Of a stretch of 64,000 bases of DNA, positions 16,404 through 24,844 are shown one piece after another. This DNA comes from Lentisphaerae bacterium ADurb.Bin082. Lineage in GTDB: Bacteria > Verrucomicrobiota > Lentisphaeria > Oligosphaerales > Oligosphaeraceae. Made by a program: the position numbers and the translations under genes. The stretch spans positions 62,001 to 126,000 of the forward strand of contig MWEG01000018.1 of the NCBI GenBank assembly GCA_002070945.1, written 5' to 3'. How positions within the stretch are numbered: the stretch's first letter is position 1; the number at the start of each line of letters is the position of its first letter. The notes under the pieces were generated by a model that did not search any database, was not told the DNA's origin, and saw nothing but the letters and a program-made list of their open reading frames with translations.

Positions 16404-17150
16404 TCAGGCTGGTGCTGAACTTGCTGGCTGGCTTTCTTGGCCGCCGTCGGCATCGCAGCCAGTCATCGCTGCATCCCAGAGGCCATGGTCACACGGGGCG
16501 CGGCGGTTCGGGCAATTGCGACGATGGCAGAGCTGGCAGGCGGTGAAATTTCGATTGAGGGGGAAATGCACTCCGGCCGCGGTCTTGTTCGGCAGCATGA
16601 GCATGGATTCGGTGAGAACTACTCCGGCAGCCGTCGTGGCCTCGCGGCCAAGCGCCTGAAAAATCTTCGCGAGTTCCGCGATGTCCCACACGCCGGCATC
16701 GCCGGAGCCTGGCCCCATGCCGGACAAGCGGGACAGACCGTGCTCTTGGCGGATAGTCGCGGCCAGGTGCGTCAATGCGGCCCGCAGCATGACCATCTTG
16801 ATTTCCTCCAGCCAGTACTGCTGAAAAATGTCCAGCCCCTCGGCCAGGGCCTGGACCTCTGTCCCGCAGGTCGCGCAGTAAAACCACAGTTGTTCCTGGT
16901 CGCTGAGTACAGACGCCAGAGCCTGGCTGCACAGCTCGATGCCATTGTCCACGACAATAGCGTCCACTCGCCGGGCAGCAATGCGTCCAGGTCGATAGAT
17001 GGCTTTAGGGCGGCCAATCTCCTGCGCCCTCGCTGCCAGGGCTTCCAGGGCCTCCCTGTCTGCCGGGTCGTCCGGCAGGTGGACGGCCTTGGCCAGCGAG
17101 GCTGTGTCAAGCGTAAAAGGAATATCCACGAGGTGAGATGTCGCTGGCAT
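16404..17150 (-). CDS. Stand-alone MetH activation-domain-like protein
   Basis: A 248-residue protein resembling the vitamin B12-dependent methionine synthase activation (reactivation) domain found as a separate polypeptide. It has GMGPGSGDAGVWDI, which fits the S-adenosylmethionine-binding loop region, then LTESMLMLPNKTAAGVHFPL and a Cys motif CQLCHRRNCPNR. Such proteins are thought to reactivate corrinoid cofactors of split methionine synthases or other methyltransferases. It is last in a minus-strand run after dut (21-base gap). Its partner is not adjacent. The UroD-family methyltransferase at 46404-47405 is a possible functional partner by family logic only. Confidence 0.72.
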   Translation of the reverse strand: MPATSHLVDIPFTLDTASLAKAVHLPDDPADREALEALAARAQEIGRPKAIYRPGRIAARRVDAIVVDNGIELCSQALASVLSDQEQLWFYCATCGTEVQALAEGLDIFQQYWLEEIKMVMLRAALTHLAATIRQEHGLSRLSGMGPGSGDAGVWDIAELAKIFQALGREATTAAGVVLTESMLMLPNKTAAGVHFPLNRNFTACQLCHRRNCPNRRAPCDHGLWDAAMTGCDADGGQESQPASSAPA

Positions 17151-17171
17151 GATGATTCTGTCGGGTAGTTT

Positions 17172-17609
17172 TCAACGACCGGTGCTGCCGAAGCCGCCGG
17201 TGCCGCGCTCGGTGTCGGTCAGGGTTTCCACTTGGGTCAGCACTACGTCTGGGAGAGCCTGAATGACCATCTGCGCGATGCGTTCGCCACGCCGCACCGT
17301 GTATTCCTGGCAGCCGGTGTTGATAAGGATCACCCCGACTTCGCCGCGATACCCGGAGTCAATGGTGCCAGGGCTATTCAGGACGGTGAGACCGTATCGG
17401 ACAGCCAGCCCGCTGCGCGGACGCACCTGCGCCTCGAAGCCGACCGGAATCTCCAAAAACAGACCGGTGTGAATCAACGCCACGCTGCCCGGCGGCAAGG
17501 TCACTTCCTGCCGGGAAAAAAGATCAAACGCGGCGTCATCAGGATGAGCCTTGACAGGACAAAGATCAGTCGCGTCCTCAGACATACGGAAATTGACGTT
17601 GATGGGCAT
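17172..17609 (-). CDS. dut: Deoxyuridine 5'-triphosphate nucleotidohydrolase (dUTPase)
   Basis: A 145-residue trimeric all-beta dUTPase that hydrolyses dUTP to dUMP and pyrophosphate, limiting uracil in DNA and supplying dTMP synthesis. All five motifs are present: AAFDLFS (I, with the Asp), RPRSGLA (II), [11 protein letters not shown] (III), RIAQMVI (IV) and the Gly-rich [10 protein letters not shown] tail (V). An AGGAG site precedes the ATG. It lies between truA and the MetH-activation-like gene in the same orientation. Confidence 0.95.
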   Translation of the reverse strand: MPINVNFRMSEDATDLCPVKAHPDDAAFDLFSRQEVTLPPGSVALIHTGLFLEIPVGFEAQVRPRSGLAVRYGLTVLNSPGTIDSGYRGEVGVILINTGCQEYTVRRGERIAQMVIQALPDVVLTQVETLTDTERGTGGFGSTGR

Positions 17610-17726
17610 GCGCGTCTCCTAGGCTGGCAAAAAAATATTCCTGCCGGCAAACCCTGCTGTCGTTTCCGGCCACTTTGCTCCAACAATATACTTCGCCGGT
17701 TGTCTTTGCACAACCCGACAGAAGCG

Positions 17727-18623
17727 TCAAAGCGCAAATGGCGGAATCAGCGGCTGGTAGGTTTTCCATTCCTCTGGCTTCCAGAAGACCTTAGCCAGAA
17801 AAAGCCCTGCTGCTGGCGCACTTTCCGCTGCCTGGCAGCGATCCTTGGCTTCCAGAACCCTCACGGCATCCTCGGGCGCGGCGCGACCAGAGCCGACGTG
17901 GACCAAATAACCGGCTAAGGCGCGAACCATCTTGTACAAAAAACTCTCGCCCACGGCATTCATGAAAATCAGCCCGCTGTCTTCCAGCAGTTCCAGGCGA
18001 TACACTGTCCGCACCGTCGTCTCGACTTCCTGGCGGGAATTGGCAGCAAAAGAGGCGAAGTCATGCTCGCCGACCAGGTGTACGGCTGCGGCCCGCATGG
18101 CGTCGACATCCAGCGGCCGGGGCGTCCGCCAGACAAAACGCGCCCACAGCGGATTGACTTTGCGGCCTGGCGAGATGCAGTAGGTGTAGGCTTTGCCGGT
18201 ATTGTGCGCACGGGCGTTGAACCCAGGCTCGCGCACTGCCGCGCTAAGCACGACGATGTCATCCGGAAGCCAGCGGTTGAGCTTGGCGACTAGGCTCTCG
18301 GGAGTGAAGTCAGCCGAGGTCGGCGCCGTGAAGCTGACTTGCTGGTCAAGGGCGTGAACCCCAGCGTCGGTCCGGCTGCAACCGTATATCTTCAGTTCCG
18401 GACAGCGAAGCAAGCGCCTAAGTCGCGTGAGCAATTCGCCCTGGACCGTCTTGACCGTCGACTGCACCTGCCAGCCAGCATAGGCTGCGCCGTCGTATGC
18501 GACTCGCAAATGCCAAGTCACCTCCGGGGACGACGCCTCTGCCGGCGACAAGGCCGATTCGGCAGGAGTCCATGGGGCGGCGGATGACGACGCGACCGCA
18601 GATGGAAACGTCAAATCAGTCAT
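17727..18623 (-). CDS. truA: tRNA pseudouridine synthase A
   Basis: TruA converts U38-U40 of tRNA anticodon stems to pseudouridine. The catalytic motif YGCSRTDAGVHA with the essential Asp is present. So are the N-terminal LRVAYDGAAYAGWQ block and the C-terminal NAVGESFLYKMVRALAG region. The chosen ATG at 18623 gives 298 residues and an unconserved, Ser/Ala-rich N-terminal extension of about 35 residues before the family core. An upstream ATG at 18698 would run through the hairpin at 18645-18681 and is not preferred. It lies downstream of ppdK and upstream of dut. Confidence 0.93.
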   Translation of the reverse strand: MTDLTFPSAVASSSAAPWTPAESALSPAEASSPEVTWHLRVAYDGAAYAGWQVQSTVKTVQGELLTRLRRLLRCPELKIYGCSRTDAGVHALDQQVSFTAPTSADFTPESLVAKLNRWLPDDIVVLSAAVREPGFNARAHNTGKAYTYCISPGRKVNPLWARFVWRTPRPLDVDAMRAAAVHLVGEHDFASFAANSRQEVETTVRTVYRLELLEDSGLIFMNAVGESFLYKMVRALAGYLVHVGSGRAAPEDAVRVLEAKDRCQAAESAPAAGLFLAKVFWKPEEWKTYQPLIPPFAL

Positions 18624-18644
18624 AGTTTCCTGGCCTCTAAACGG

Positions 18645-18681
18645 TCTGCCGGCAGCGGCTTCAAAAACCGCTGCCGGCAGA
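18645..18681 (-). terminator. Strong hairpin between ppdK and truA
   Basis: A 14-bp perfect inverted repeat (18645-18658 with 18668-18681, loop of nine bases) lies about 70 bases after the ppdK stop, read on the minus strand. Only a short TTT follows it, so it may be a weak terminator or an mRNA 3'-end stabiliser rather than a classic Rho-independent terminator. Confidence 0.5.
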
Positions 18682-18750
18682 AGACTGCATGACTCCATGC
18701 ACTCGGTAACACGCGCCTGGACTTAGACTTCGGCAAGGCGCCGAAATGTC

Positions 18751-21519
18751 TTATTTCTGGGCTTTGATGGCAGCCTGCGCCGCAGCGACCCGAGACACCG
18801 GTACCCGGAAGGGCGAGCAGCTGACATAATCCAAGCCGACTCGGAAGCAGAATTCGACGGAAGCGGGGTCGCCGCCATGTTCGCCGCAGATGCCGAGCTT
18901 CAGGTCCGACCGCACGGAGCGGCCTTTGGCGGTCGCCATTTCAATCAGAGCGCCGACGCCGTCCTGGTCAATCGTCTGGAACGGGTCTGCGTTCAAGAGG
19001 CGCTGGTCCAGGTACTCTGCCATGAAATTGCCGATATCGTCGCGGCTGAAGCCGAACGTCATCTGGGTCAGGTCATTTGTGCCGAACGAGAAGAATTCGG
19101 CGCTGGCGGCCATCTTGTCAGCAAGCAAAGCTGCGCGCGGGATTTCGATCATGGTGCCGAGCTTGTAGGGCAACTCGGGCAAGTCGAAACGGCGCAAAAT
19201 CTCGGCGTGAACGCGCTCTATGATGGTCTTGCTGTGCTTGAATTCGCTAACATCGCAAGTGAGCGGAACCATGATTTCCGGAATGACTTTCTTGCCGCTG
19301 CGGATGAGTTCCGCCGCCGACTCGAACACGGCCAGAGCCTGGTACTCCGTGATCTCCGGATAGGTGACACTGAGGCGGACGCCGCGATGCCCCATCATCG
19401 GGTTGCTCTCCTGCAAGGCGTCGACGCGCTTGCGCACTTCTTCCTCGGCAATGCCCAAAGCCTGGGAAATTTCCTGGCGTCCGAGCTGGGAATGCGGCAG
19501 GAATTCATGCAATGGCGGGTCAAGCAGGCGGATGGTGACAGGGAGACCGTCCATGGCTTCCATAGCGCCCTTGATGTCGTGCTTCATGTACGGGAACAAG
19601 TCCTTGAGAACGGCAATCCGGTCGGCTTGGGTGACGCAGAGGATCATCTTGCGAAGCAGGAAAAGCGGCTTGGCCGAACCCTCGCCATAGAACATGTGCT
19701 CCAGGCGGAACAGGCCAATGCCTTCAGCGCCGAACGACCGCGCCTTGGCCGCGTCAACAGCCGTGTCAGCATTCGCCCGGACAGCCATGGTGCGGTATTT
19801 GTCAACCAACGACATGAAATGCAGGAACTGGGCGTAATCCTCGCCAGCAGAAGGCTCAACCAGCGGCAGGGCGCCGTCATAAACCGTGCCAGCGGAACCG
19901 TTGATAGTCAGGACATCGCCTTCGCGGAAGACGCGGTCGCCGACCTTCATCGTCTTGTTGGCGGCGTCAATCTGCATGCCAGACGCGCCGACCACGCACG
20001 ACTTGCCCCAGCCGCGGGCGACGAGCGCGGCATGGCTCGTCATGCCGCCGCGGGCTGTCAGGATGCCTTCAGCCGCACGCATGCCCTCGACGTCCTCGGG
20101 GTTGGTCTCCTCGCGCACTAAGATGACTTTCTGGCCGTTGCGATGAGCCTTCACCGCGTCTTCGGCGGTGAAGTAGATTTTCCCGCTGGCTGCGCCGGGG
20201 CCAGCCGGCAGGCCCTTGATCAGGTGCTCGGTGCGAGATTCGGTCTTAGGCTCGATGATCGGCAGCAAGAATTCAAGCACCTGGTTCGGGCCGACCCGGA
20301 GCACCGCCGTCTTTTCATCGATCAAGCCTTCGTTCAGCATGTCAAGCGCCATGGTGATGGCGGCCTTGCCGCCGCGCTTGCCAGTCCGGCACTGCAACAT
20401 ATAGAGCTTGCCGTCCTGGACCGTGAACTCAATGTCCTGCATGTCGCGATAATGCTTCTCCAGCTTCAAGCGATAGCCATCCAGCTCACAGTAGATTTCT
20501 GGCATGACTTCTTCCATGGACGGGACATGGCGGTTCTGGTCGGTCTTGGTGGCGTTGTTGAGCGGATTCGGCGTCCTGATGCCAGCGACGACGTCTTCGC
20601 CCTGGGCATTCTGCAGCCATTCGCCAAAGAAGAGATTCTCGCCTGTGGCTGGGTTGCGGGAGAAGGCGACGCCGGTGGCAGAGGTGTCGCCCATGTTGCC
20701 GAACACCATGGCCTGGACGTTGACGGCCGTGCCCCATTCATCGGGAATGCCTTCGATGCGGCGGTAGGCGACCGCCTTGCGGCCGACCCAGCTCTTGAAG
20801 ACGGCGCCGATGCTGCCCCAGAGCTGCTCGCGCGGATCATCCGGAAACGCGGTGCCCAGGACTTCCTTAATGCGGCGCTTGAAAGCGTTCGCTAAGCTCT
20901 TCAGGTCCTCAGCCGTCAAGTCCGTGTCAGACTTGTAGTCCTTGATGTACTTGAACTGGTCAAGCAGTTCATCCAGGAGCCGACGGATGCCCTTGCCCTC
21001 GAACGGCTCAATGCCCTCGGCCTTCTCCATGACCACATCAGCGTACATCATAATCAGGCGCCGATAGGAGTCCCAGACAAAGCGCTCGTTGTTGGTCTTG
21101 GCGATCAAGCCGGGGATGGTGCTGCTCGTCAAGCCGATGTTCAGCACCGTGTCCATCATCCCAGGCATGGACTGCCGTGCGCCGGAACGGCAGCTGACCA
21201 GCAGAGGATTCTCCGGGTCGCCATACTTGCTGCCCATGCGGGCCTCCATCTCGGCCAAGCCCACCTCAACCTGCTTGGCCAAGGCCTCGGGAAACTTCGC
21301 GCCGCCGGCAAAATAGTCGGTGCAGCATGCAGTGGTAATCGTGAAACCCGCCGGAACGGGCAGGCCCAACCGGCACATCTCGGCCAAATTGGCGCCCTTG
21401 CCGCCCAGCTCGTTGCGCATGGAGGCATCCCCTTCAGCCTCGCCCGGGCCAAAGGAATACACATATTTAGGAGAACCCGAGCACTTGCCGGACGTGACGT
21501 CGTTGCTGTTTTTCTTCAT
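18751..21519 (-). CDS. ppdK: Pyruvate, phosphate dikinase
   Basis: A 922-residue enzyme interconverting pyruvate + ATP + phosphate with PEP + AMP + pyrophosphate, used for gluconeogenesis or PPi-linked glycolysis. The order is standard: an N-terminal ATP-grasp domain (ELGGKGANLAEM), a central swivelling domain with the phospho-His motif GGMTSHAALVARGWGKSCVVG, and a C-terminal PEP-binding TIM barrel with the EGIGLFRLEHMF and GTNDLTQMTFGFSRDD motifs. The tail is GICGEHGGDPASVEF. The length is about 40-50 residues over the usual size, mainly at the N-terminus. It is the first of a minus-strand run towards truA, dut and the MetH-activation-like gene. Confidence 0.97.
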   Translation of the reverse strand: MKKNSNDVTSGKCSGSPKYVYSFGPGEAEGDASMRNELGGKGANLAEMCRLGLPVPAGFTITTACCTDYFAGGAKFPEALAKQVEVGLAEMEARMGSKYGDPENPLLVSCRSGARQSMPGMMDTVLNIGLTSSTIPGLIAKTNNERFVWDSYRRLIMMYADVVMEKAEGIEPFEGKGIRRLLDELLDQFKYIKDYKSDTDLTAEDLKSLANAFKRRIKEVLGTAFPDDPREQLWGSIGAVFKSWVGRKAVAYRRIEGIPDEWGTAVNVQAMVFGNMGDTSATGVAFSRNPATGENLFFGEWLQNAQGEDVVAGIRTPNPLNNATKTDQNRHVPSMEEVMPEIYCELDGYRLKLEKHYRDMQDIEFTVQDGKLYMLQCRTGKRGGKAAITMALDMLNEGLIDEKTAVLRVGPNQVLEFLLPIIEPKTESRTEHLIKGLPAGPGAASGKIYFTAEDAVKAHRNGQKVILVREETNPEDVEGMRAAEGILTARGGMTSHAALVARGWGKSCVVGASGMQIDAANKTMKVGDRVFREGDVLTINGSAGTVYDGALPLVEPSAGEDYAQFLHFMSLVDKYRTMAVRANADTAVDAAKARSFGAEGIGLFRLEHMFYGEGSAKPLFLLRKMILCVTQADRIAVLKDLFPYMKHDIKGAMEAMDGLPVTIRLLDPPLHEFLPHSQLGRQEISQALGIAEEEVRKRVDALQESNPMMGHRGVRLSVTYPEITEYQALAVFESAAELIRSGKKVIPEIMVPLTCDVSEFKHSKTIIERVHAEILRRFDLPELPYKLGTMIEIPRAALLADKMAASAEFFSFGTNDLTQMTFGFSRDDIGNFMAEYLDQRLLNADPFQTIDQDGVGALIEMATAKGRSVRSDLKLGICGEHGGDPASVEFCFRVGLDYVSCSPFRVPVSRVAAAQAAIKAQK

Positions 21520-21686
21520 GTTCCTTTTCCGTGAATTGTTGAAATTAAAGATGCTGTAAAACCGAAAACAAACTGCGCATAAGGGTTAGTACGGCGAAAA
21601 AACCCCTTCCCGAAAAAAAGCAAGGACGCCGCCGAACCGTGATTGCGCCGGCCGGAGACGTCCCATGCCGTCAAAACGGCAAAAAC

Positions 21687-21788
21687 TTACTTCGACTTGC
21701 GCTTCAATGACTTGACGCGCTCCTTGATGCGCTCGATATAACGCTTGCGACGAACCCGTTTCAATTTCTTGCGATGTTGCTGGCTCAT
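21687..21788 (-). CDS. 33-residue highly basic protein
   Basis: The minus strand encodes MSQQHRKKLKRVRRKRYIER and thirteen more residues, ending KSLKRKSK and a TAA stop. Seventeen of 33 residues are Lys or Arg. An AGGA site lies seven bases before the ATG. Very small basic proteins of unknown role occur in genomes of this phylum group, and a nucleic-acid or ribosome-binding role is only inferred from charge. It sits 170 bases upstream of ppdK in the same orientation. Chance is possible for an ORF this short, but the start signal and the composition argue for a gene. Confidence 0.6.
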   Translation of the reverse strand: MSQQHRKKLKRVRRKRYIERIKERVKSLKRKSK

Positions 21789-21923
21789 TAAGTGTTCCTT
21801 ACATGCTGCCTGAGGTTAATAATGCATTTGTCCGAAAAGAGAGGGTCAAAGAATATATATGCTCAAATGCTATTTGTCCAATCGATAAGTGATGAATAGT
21901 GAATTAGAAGTGAGAGCCAGGTA

Positions 21924-22267
21924 ATGCGTCAGTCATTGATACTCGGAGTTCCGGTGAGCTGCGGAGCAAGGGCGCCTCGGATAAGGCACTTTAGTGGACA
22001 ATGGACATTAGTGGACATTAATGGACGTTAGTAGACGATGGACTGTGGACTGAAGTGGACATTAGTAGTGAGTGGACGTGGACGTTAATGGATGTTAGTG
22101 GACTGAGGCGCGAAGACACGTGTCCTCCACAGACCTTCAGCCGGCAAAAATGTATCATGCCTACAGTCATATTCTTTTGCGCCGTAGGTGCTTAACCATG
22201 CTTAACCCCAGGCTTCAGCCTGGGGATAGACGTGCCCCAAAACGGGTGCCTTGTAAAGGCACTACAG
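21924..22267 (+). repeat. Family B composite repeat, copy B2 (most complete)
   Basis: Order of blocks: CGTCAGTCATTGATACTCGG and TTCCGGTGA; a long array of GTGGAC/ATGGAC words 6-11 bases apart (21990-22107); GACACGTGTCCTCCACAG; AAAATGTATCATGC.TACAGTCAT; hairpin 1 GCGCC..GG(T/C)GC; TTAACCATGCTTAA; hairpin 2 CCCCAGGCTTCAGCCTGGGG; and hairpin 3 GTGCCTT-GTA-AAGGCAC (22246-22262). Copies with the same block order lie at 37617-37920 and 51572-51846, with inverted copies at 21-217 and 58528-58632. Confidence 0.8.
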
Positions 22268-22700
22268 AAGACTGACCCATTACGATGTGAACACCGTGCC
22301 GCAGGGTGCGCCCCCTCTCGCCGTATCTCATACAGGTTCCCGCAAGTCTCCGGAACGCATCAGGAAGCCCGCTCTAGAGATGGAAAGCATTGTGCCAGCG
22401 TGCAAGCAGAATCATGCTCAAGCACAAAATGCCTATGATTCTTCTGAAAACCACTTGTAAAAGGGTGCGCAACGGCCTATTTTTTCACCGGTTCCAGAAA
22501 TCAGACCCCACCCACCCAAGGGGGGACCTCCCTCCCTAGTTTTGTCGCGCGCGAGAGGTGCGAGCTTATATCAATGGCTGACCCATTACCGAGGAGCGGG
22601 GCGCAAGGGGGCCACCGTCCACGACGACCAGTCTGTCCACCCTGTCCACGGCCACGCTGAAAGCGCCGGGCATACCGATGAAGATGCTTGTTTTTCATCC
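22268..22700. other. Long non-coding stretch without recognised content
   Basis: No convincing reading frame on either strand. It contains GGCTGACCCATTACC, a variant of a phrase also found near 22272, 37955 and 47650, a GC-rich purine/pyrimidine-skewed block (22500-22540), and GTCCAC words near 22618-22645. The segment 22285-22440 has unusual, structured-looking sequence (CCGCAGGGTGCGCCCCCTCT), but I could not match it to a known RNA. A decayed mobile element or an uncharacterised RNA are both possible. Confidence 0.3.
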
Positions 22701-22715
22701 TTTCATCGTTATAGT

Positions 22716-22745
22716 TTGAATTACATCATGCTTACACCGCATATT
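22716..22745 (+). promoter_or_regulatory. Candidate promoter of the first secreted paralogue
   Basis: TTGAAT (22716-22721), an 18-base spacer and CATATT (22740-22745) lie 45 bases upstream of the ATG at 22791. AAGGAG precedes that ATG at good spacing. Confidence 0.4.
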
Positions 22746-22790
22746 CCTAACCTAAAATTCATCTAAGATTCACCTAAGGAGACGCCTTTT

Positions 22791-24515
22791 ATGAGACGCA
22801 TCACCACAATGCTGTTTGCCGTCGTGAGTTCAGCCCTGCTTCTGCCCATGGCCGCATCAGCGCAGGCGCTGACGTTGCGTCGGCCAGAAAAAAAGCTGCT
22901 CTATTTCGGATGGGGCGCTGCCACGCCAAAAGCCATCGCCGAAAACCTGGCTGACATTGAAGCGACGACTCCGTTCGATGGCATTGGCATCACCATCGTG
23001 GAGTCACGCATGGTCGACGGCAAAAAAGTCAGCTATGAATCGCAGCGCATCTACAAAAACGAAGCCTGGAAGTACGAATATTTCGCTGAGAGCATCGCCT
23101 ATCTGCGTAGCCTAAAGCCAAAACGCCTGACGCACAACTTCATCCGCACCTCGACGCGAACCGGCCCGCACGATTGGTTCTCTGACTCCTACTGGGCCAA
23201 TGTCTGCAACAACTTCGCCCTGATGGCGCGCATCGCCAAGGAAACCGGCATGAAGGGACTCTGCCTGGACCTGGAAGACTACAAGGACACCGGTCACCTG
23301 TTCGCCTACAGCCCTGACATGGGCGCGAGCTATGCCGACGCCAAGCTCAAAGCCCGCCAGCGCGGCCGAGAATGGATCGACGCCATCGGCAAGGAATATC
23401 CTGACATCACCCTGTTTTCCTTTTTCCTGGTCTCCCTGGCCTACCCGATGAGCGATGACGTCAGCGAAATCGGCTCGCGCTCCTGCGCCCTGTTCCCGGC
23501 CTGGCTGAATGGCGTCTATGACGGCCTGCTCCCGGAAATGACCATGGTCGACGGACACGAGAACATGTTCTACCGCAGCGGCGACTTTGAGCGCATCATG
23601 CACTCAACAGGCTACTTCCGTACTAACTTCCGCCAGATTTTCGCGCCGGAGAATCTACGCAAGGCCCTGGCCCAAACGCAAATGGCGCCAGCAATCTACA
23701 TGGACGCATTCTTCCCGCGCGACTTGAACGACCCGAACAACAAATGGAATATCTATCCTGGTCTGACAGACATCGGAGAACGCCTGCGGCGCCTGCAAGG
23801 CGTGCTGACCCACTGCATGACTGTGGCGGACGAATATGTCTGGACCTGGAATGAGCGAGTGCAATGGTGGCCGAAAAACAACCTGGACGCCCTCAACCAG
23901 CGCGTTCCCGGGATCAACCAGGCGCTGCGCTGCGCCAAGGGCATCCGCGAAGTCGAGGCCATGCTGGCAGAACAGCCGGCGTCCCCGAGCATCCTGGCCA
24001 ACGGCCTTTTCACGGCTGCGGCTGATGACGGCAAAACGGCTAACGAAGATCAGCTGCGCACGGCAACACCCTTCTGGAGCGTCTATGTGTCCAAGGACAG
24101 CCCGGTCGGCACCTTCACTCCAGTTGCTGCCGGGGGACCGTCCGGCGGGCCGGCGGCTGTCGCGGCTGGTTTTGCCCAAGGCTGCGTCATCACGTCTCTG
24201 GCAACAGTCACTCCCGGCGAATTCCTGCTGCTGCGCGGCCGAGCCAAGCTGGAGGACTGCGCTGTCGGCGATGCCACGGTCGCCTGGAAGAAAGATGCAG
24301 CCGGCTGGTGGGTATGGGATGAGACGAAATACCCGCTCGCCCGCGCCAGTCTTTCTGCCGTGCCTGGTTCAGAATGGCGCGAATTCAAGGCCCTCGTGCA
24401 GGTTCCGAACGAAATCACCTGCCTGGGCCTGATGCTCAATATCGGCAAACAACGCCCTGGCAAAGATAAAATCACTTTCGCTGACATCGAATTGCTCCGC
24501 GCCTGCACGCCCTGA
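22791..24515 (+). CDS. Secreted protein, paralogue 1 of a tandem pair; probable glycan-active TIM barrel
   Basis: A 574-residue protein with a clear signal peptide (about residues 1-26, ending AASAQA). The body shares most motifs and the exact length with the protein at 24845-26569: SGPHDWFSD/TGPHDWFSD, KLKARQRGREW, SGHLFAYSPD-type, a DLEDY/DAEDY acidic motif near residue 165 and EYVWTW near 350. The last ~150 residues resemble a beta-sandwich carbohydrate-binding domain (the SLSAVPGSEWREFKALVQVP region). I do not recognise a CAZy family. A TIM-barrel hydrolase with catalytic acids in LDLEDY is an inference from motif spacing and genomic context. It starts the 22.8-27.4 kb cluster. Confidence 0.75.
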   Translation: MRRITTMLFAVVSSALLLPMAASAQALTLRRPEKKLLYFGWGAATPKAIAENLADIEATTPFDGIGITIVESRMVDGKKVSYESQRIYKNEAWKYEYFAESIAYLRSLKPKRLTHNFIRTSTRTGPHDWFSDSYWANVCNNFALMARIAKETGMKGLCLDLEDYKDTGHLFAYSPDMGASYADAKLKARQRGREWIDAIGKEYPDITLFSFFLVSLAYPMSDDVSEIGSRSCALFPAWLNGVYDGLLPEMTMVDGHENMFYRSGDFERIMHSTGYFRTNFRQIFAPENLRKALAQTQMAPAIYMDAFFPRDLNDPNNKWNIYPGLTDIGERLRRLQGVLTHCMTVADEYVWTWNERVQWWPKNNLDALNQRVPGINQALRCAKGIREVEAMLAEQPASPSILANGLFTAAADDGKTANEDQLRTATPFWSVYVSKDSPVGTFTPVAAGGPSGGPAAVAAGFAQGCVITSLATVTPGEFLLLRGRAKLEDCAVGDATVAWKKDAAGWWVWDETKYPLARASLSAVPGSEWREFKALVQVPNEITCLGLMLNIGKQRPGKDKITFADIELLRACTP

Positions 24516-24551
24516 CGCCCTAGCAGCGACCCGTCCATCAAGATAATCATC

Positions 24552-24821
24552 ATGAACAGCCAACCTCACCGTTGTCCCCGCTGCGGCTCCGTCCACGTCA
24601 AGCCGACCTCATCCAGCTACAGCATGCCGCTGGGCTGTCTGGGCGGCCTGCTGTTCGGCTGGTGGGGCTTGCTGGTCGGACTGCTTGGCGGGGAAAAAAT
24701 CAAGCTGGTCTGCCTGCAATGCGGCCATACCTGGCCGCTGCCTGGCCATGCCGATGCAGGCTGCGGCTGCGCCATCCTGATCATCATCATCGCAATCATA
24801 GTTTTTATTGGCGGATGCTGA
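24552..24821 (+). CDS. Zinc-ribbon membrane protein (LITAF-like layout)
   Basis: An 89-residue protein with two CxxC knuckles, CPRCGS near residue 8 and CLQCGH near 55. They flank a hydrophobic hairpin (GCLGGLLFGWWGLLVGLLGG). A second, very hydrophobic C-terminal segment follows (ILIIIIAIIVFIGG). The arrangement resembles small zinc-ribbon membrane proteins of LITAF-like or DUF-type families; the function is unknown. It lies 36 bases after paralogue 1 and 23 bases before paralogue 2, so it is almost certainly in the same operon. Confidence 0.7.
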   Translation: MNSQPHRCPRCGSVHVKPTSSSYSMPLGCLGGLLFGWWGLLVGLLGGEKIKLVCLQCGHTWPLPGHADAGCGCAILIIIIAIIVFIGGC

Positions 24822-24844
24822 GACAAGTCTTGGAGTCCTTAATT

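Noticed and set aside
18877-20121. 414-codon plus-strand frame inside ppdK
   Set aside because: Antisense to the well-supported PPDK reading frame.
21990-22107. CRISPR array suggested by repeated GTGGAC words
   Set aside because: Repeats are 6-mers with 2-5-base gaps, not 24-40-base repeats with unique spacers, and there are no cas genes.
22285-22560. Group II intron or SRP RNA fragment
   Set aside because: No domain V pattern and no SRP GGAA-tetraloop motif could be found by eye; left as unexplained.
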